9,531 bases of DNA from Lachnospiraceae bacterium UBA6403. GTDB taxonomy: Bacteria > Bacillota > Clostridia > Lachnospirales > Lachnospiraceae. The DNA lies in NCBI GenBank assembly GCA_002437435.1, contig DJPV01000025.1, positions 1 through 9,531 of the forward strand, in the 5' to 3' direction. The notes beneath the pieces are model-generated. The model had not been told where the DNA came from, did no database searches, and was given only the letters and a program-made list of their open reading frames with translations. Positions 7,959-9,531 of this stretch are shown one piece after another (the stretch's first letter is position 1; each line of letters opens with the position of its first letter). A program made the position numbers and the translations under genes.

Positions 7959-8031
7959 GCTACTATAGCTCAGGTGGTAGAGCGCCACATTGGTAATGTG
8001 GAGGTCACGGGTCCGACTCCCGTTAGTAGCT
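7959..8031 (+). tRNA. tRNA-Thr (anticodon GGT)
   Basis: The 73-base gene folds as a complete cloverleaf: acceptor GCTACTA with TAGTAGC and discriminator T; D arm GCTC/GAGC with GG in the loop; anticodon stem CCACA/TGTGG with loop TTGGTAA; T stem ACGGG/CCCGT. Anticodon GGT reads threonine codons ACC and ACU. CCA is not encoded and must be added. The T loop is TCCGACT, with C where nearly all tRNAs have T55 (pseudouridine). A short T-run (8033-8037) follows directly and probably ends transcription. It stands alone with its own promoter, between glnS and a convergent gene. Confidence 0.97.
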
Positions 8032-8035
8032 CTTT

Positions 8036-8986
8036 TTAATGCCCGGATTTATTTATGCAGTATCCACACCCACCGGACTGTCCAATACAATTCTCACAAT
8101 CGTTCCAATTCTGTATCAGTGGTTTTTCACTGATCAGGTAGATTCCCGCCAGACTCATCATCGGCTCCATTCGTTCTCCATTCCAACGAATACCGACCTG
8201 TTCCGTTTCCATCAACTCACATAACTCTCCCGCCACATCTAACGTCATTCCGTAATATCCCGGACCAAAAGATGGACTGCATATATGCTTTGTTTCTACA
8301 CTGTGCTTCCGTTCCAGATACTTTCTTACCCATTCTCTGACAACATCCATGCATGCGATCTGAAAGGTTTCAAGATAATAGGTTTCAAGTAATGAAGCTG
8401 TCTTACTGACCTGTATCTCCGGCGCATGAAATGCATACAGATACCCCTGCGTAAGCTTCGACAGCTCCAGTCTTTCCAGTACCTGACATGGAATTCTCTT
8501 TTTGCCAAGCATAAATCCATCATTCTTTATACAGTCTCTGGAAAACGGCTGTAACAATACTGGTATCAGATAGCGGTTCCGGTTATTATATTTCGATAAA
8601 AAGCGCATAACCGTTTTCTCAGCTTCATCCTTATGCTCCTTCCTGCTCTCCGTATCCATCTGCTTCCATGATGCGAGTTCTGCGATCCGCGCCATAACCT
8701 CATCCTTCAGATCCCATATACTGACTGATACTACACAGTCCTGCTTCTGAAACTGGGCGATCACTGAATCATACATCTCCGGTCGATGTACGATCAGACA
8801 GTTACTGCAATCCCGGATTTTCTGACCTTTCCCATTTAAGATATAGGAAGGATTTCCCAGACAGGTTTCTTTCAGATATAAAGGGCAGTAACAAAACAAG
8901 CAGTTAAAGGATTCCTCATTCTCTGTTTTATGACATGGAAAGAATTCACAGTCCCGATTCTGAAAAAATCTGTAATTGTTTTTCAT
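8036..8986 (-). CDS. Cysteine-rich small domain fused to a MetH-activation-like domain
   Basis: A 316-residue cytoplasmic protein with three parts. Residues 1-75 match the cysteine-rich small domain (PF04071 type, a putative metal-binding domain often found with cobalamin genes): C13, C18, C29, C32, C34, C42, C60, C63. The middle and C-terminal part (about 95-290) resembles the activation domain of B12-dependent methionine synthase as found in short clostridial proteins, with SPSFGPGYYGM (237-247), a helix ending in GIRW, and MEPMMSLAGIYLI. The tail adds C-x2-C-x6-C-x2-C (297, 300, 307, 310), which could hold an Fe-S cluster or zinc. A role in corrinoid handling or reactivation of corrinoid enzymes is inferred, not shown. 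The upstream ATG at 8995 touches the GGGAGG sequence; the ATG at 8986, nine bases away, is the better start. The TAA stop overlaps the T-run of the convergent tRNA gene. Confidence 0.8.
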   Translation of the reverse strand: MKNNYRFFQNRDCEFFPCHKTENEESFNCLFCYCPLYLKETCLGNPSYILNGKGQKIRDCSNCLIVHRPEMYDSVIAQFQKQDCVVSVSIWDLKDEVMARIAELASWKQMDTESRKEHKDEAEKTVMRFLSKYNNRNRYLIPVLLQPFSRDCIKNDGFMLGKKRIPCQVLERLELSKLTQGYLYAFHAPEIQVSKTASLLETYYLETFQIACMDVVREWVRKYLERKHSVETKHICSPSFGPGYYGMTLDVAGELCELMETEQVGIRWNGERMEPMMSLAGIYLISEKPLIQNWNDCENCIGQSGGCGYCINKSGH

Positions 8987-9048
8987 AGCTGTCATCCTCC
9001 CATTCTTATTTTTCTCTTAGATTAACTATCCACATACTGCCAAAATGT

Positions 9049-9065
9049 ATCATACTTTTTATGAT
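9049..9065 (-). promoter_or_regulatory. Inverted repeat in the gap upstream of the corrinoid-linked gene
   Basis: ATCATA (9049-9054) and TATGAT (9060-9065) are complementary arms with a 5-base centre. On the minus strand the 9054..9049 copy, TATGAT, is a fair -10 box for the gene at 8986, but no -35 box is recognisable 16-18 bp upstream. The repeat could be an operator over that promoter or a weak hairpin after the ComEC-like gene. The remaining gap 8987-9105 is AT-rich with nothing else seen. Confidence 0.25.
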
Positions 9066-9105
9066 TACATATATTTCGATAAAATTTTACATTTCTTAAC
9101 AAACT

Positions 9106-9531
9106 CTATGGATTACAGATCTTACATGGCTCATACCGCTGTGCGATCAGATCATCTCTGCTTCCGATATATTCTTTCTTATTGCTGTCATTCATACGTT
9201 TAACCGAACGGCAGGACGGCTCATGGAACTTCCCTGTATTTGTATTAATAATATACGTGTACTCTGCTTCCTTTTCTGATCCTACTTCTGTTTCCGTCTG
9301 AGTTTCCTCTGTAGTGCTCTTGAATGTTGCATGATCTGTTTTCGTTGTTTCTTCTGACAGATTCTGATTTTCTTCCACACCCGGCACATCTGCTTGCCGT
9401 TCCGTTACAAAGGTAATTGTTTTTCCATCGCTGCAGGCCTGAATCGTCCCATTCTGATCTGTACGATACACTGTGCATCCTGCACTTTCCAGTCGATCAA
9501 GCACTTCTTCGGTTGGATGTCCATATGAATT
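9106..9531 (-). CDS. ComEC-type MBL-fold metallo-hydrolase, C-terminal part with an Ada-like zinc-binding tail (5' end outside the window)
   Basis: The reading frame stays open to the right edge, giving the last 141 residues of a longer protein. It begins NSYGHPTEEVLDRLESAG and continues VYRTDQNGTI...SDGKTITF, the usual C-terminal end of the metallo-beta-lactamase domain of ComEC/Rec2-like proteins, where YGHP supplies a metal-site histidine. A serine/threonine- and glutamate-rich linker (about 49-89) follows. The last 50 residues, TYIINTNTGKFHEPSC ... YEPCKICNP, form an Ada-like zinc-binding unit with H103, C107, C136 and C139. In clostridia this combination occurs in secreted or lipid-anchored MBL proteins, some called competence proteins; the substrate is unknown, though DNA or nucleotides are plausible. 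The stop is TAG. No promoter for the gene is visible in the window. Confidence 0.85.
   Translation of the reverse strand, partial: NSYGHPTEEVLDRLESAGCTVYRTDQNGTIQACSDGKTITFVTERQADVPGVEENQNLSEETTKTDHATFKSTTEETQTETEVGSEKEAEYTYIINTNTGKFHEPSCRSVKRMNDSNKKEYIGSRDDLIAQRYEPCKICNP

Noticed and set aside
8987..8995. Start of the corrinoid-linked gene at 8995
   Set aside because: GGGAGG directly abuts this ATG, too close for initiation; the ATG at 8986 has a 9-base spacing.

Overview
The window looks like a low-GC Gram-positive anaerobe of the Clostridia, most likely a gut Lachnospiraceae. The evidence is AT-rich intergenic DNA, strong AGGAGG-type ribosome binding sites, a groES-groEL operon under a CIRCE operator, a eukaryotic-type GlnRS (GlnS), a DUF6062-like protein, a secreted clostridial repeat protein (InlB-type B-repeat, FN3-like and Big_2-like modules) and a MetH-activation-like protein. 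The placement rests on protein and motif recognition only; no database was searched.

Layout. Positions 1-262 hold no gene. They carry a strong leftward promoter with a 14-bp perfect palindrome in its spacer, serving a gene beyond the left edge, plus a set of competing inverted repeats. Positions 263-1921 (minus) encode a secreted multi-domain protein with two copies of a CxxCHMVWI module. Its upstream region has a 13-bp tandem repeat at 21-bp spacing in front of an extended -10 element. Positions 2242-4200 (minus) are groES and groEL, with a hairpin/T-run terminator downstream and a promoter plus CIRCE upstream. Diverging from them is a cysteine-rich DUF6062-like gene (4550-5269, plus). A 243-bp imperfect palindrome (5268-5510) fills the whole convergent gap to the next gene.

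Positions 5510-7808 (minus) are a probable two-gene unit: glnS followed 19 bp later by a permuted papain-like (YiiX/NlpC-P60 type) hydrolase. A tRNA-Thr(GGT) gene on the plus strand (7959-8031) has its own near-consensus promoter. It converges, with only 4 bp between, on a minus-strand gene (8036-8986) that joins a cysteine-rich small domain to a MetH-activation-like domain and a C-terminal four-cysteine cluster. The right edge (9106-9531, minus) is the C-terminal part of a ComEC-type metallo-hydrolase with an Ada-like zinc-binding tail.

Most genes are core housekeeping (protein folding, tRNA charging, a tRNA). The parts that are not routine are the palindromic element whose ends form the stop codons of both flanking genes, the duplicated CxxCH module with its probable activator site, the corrinoid-linked fusion protein, and the operator-like palindrome at the left edge. 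I see no CRISPR array, prophage, insertion sequence with a transposase, or obvious defence system.
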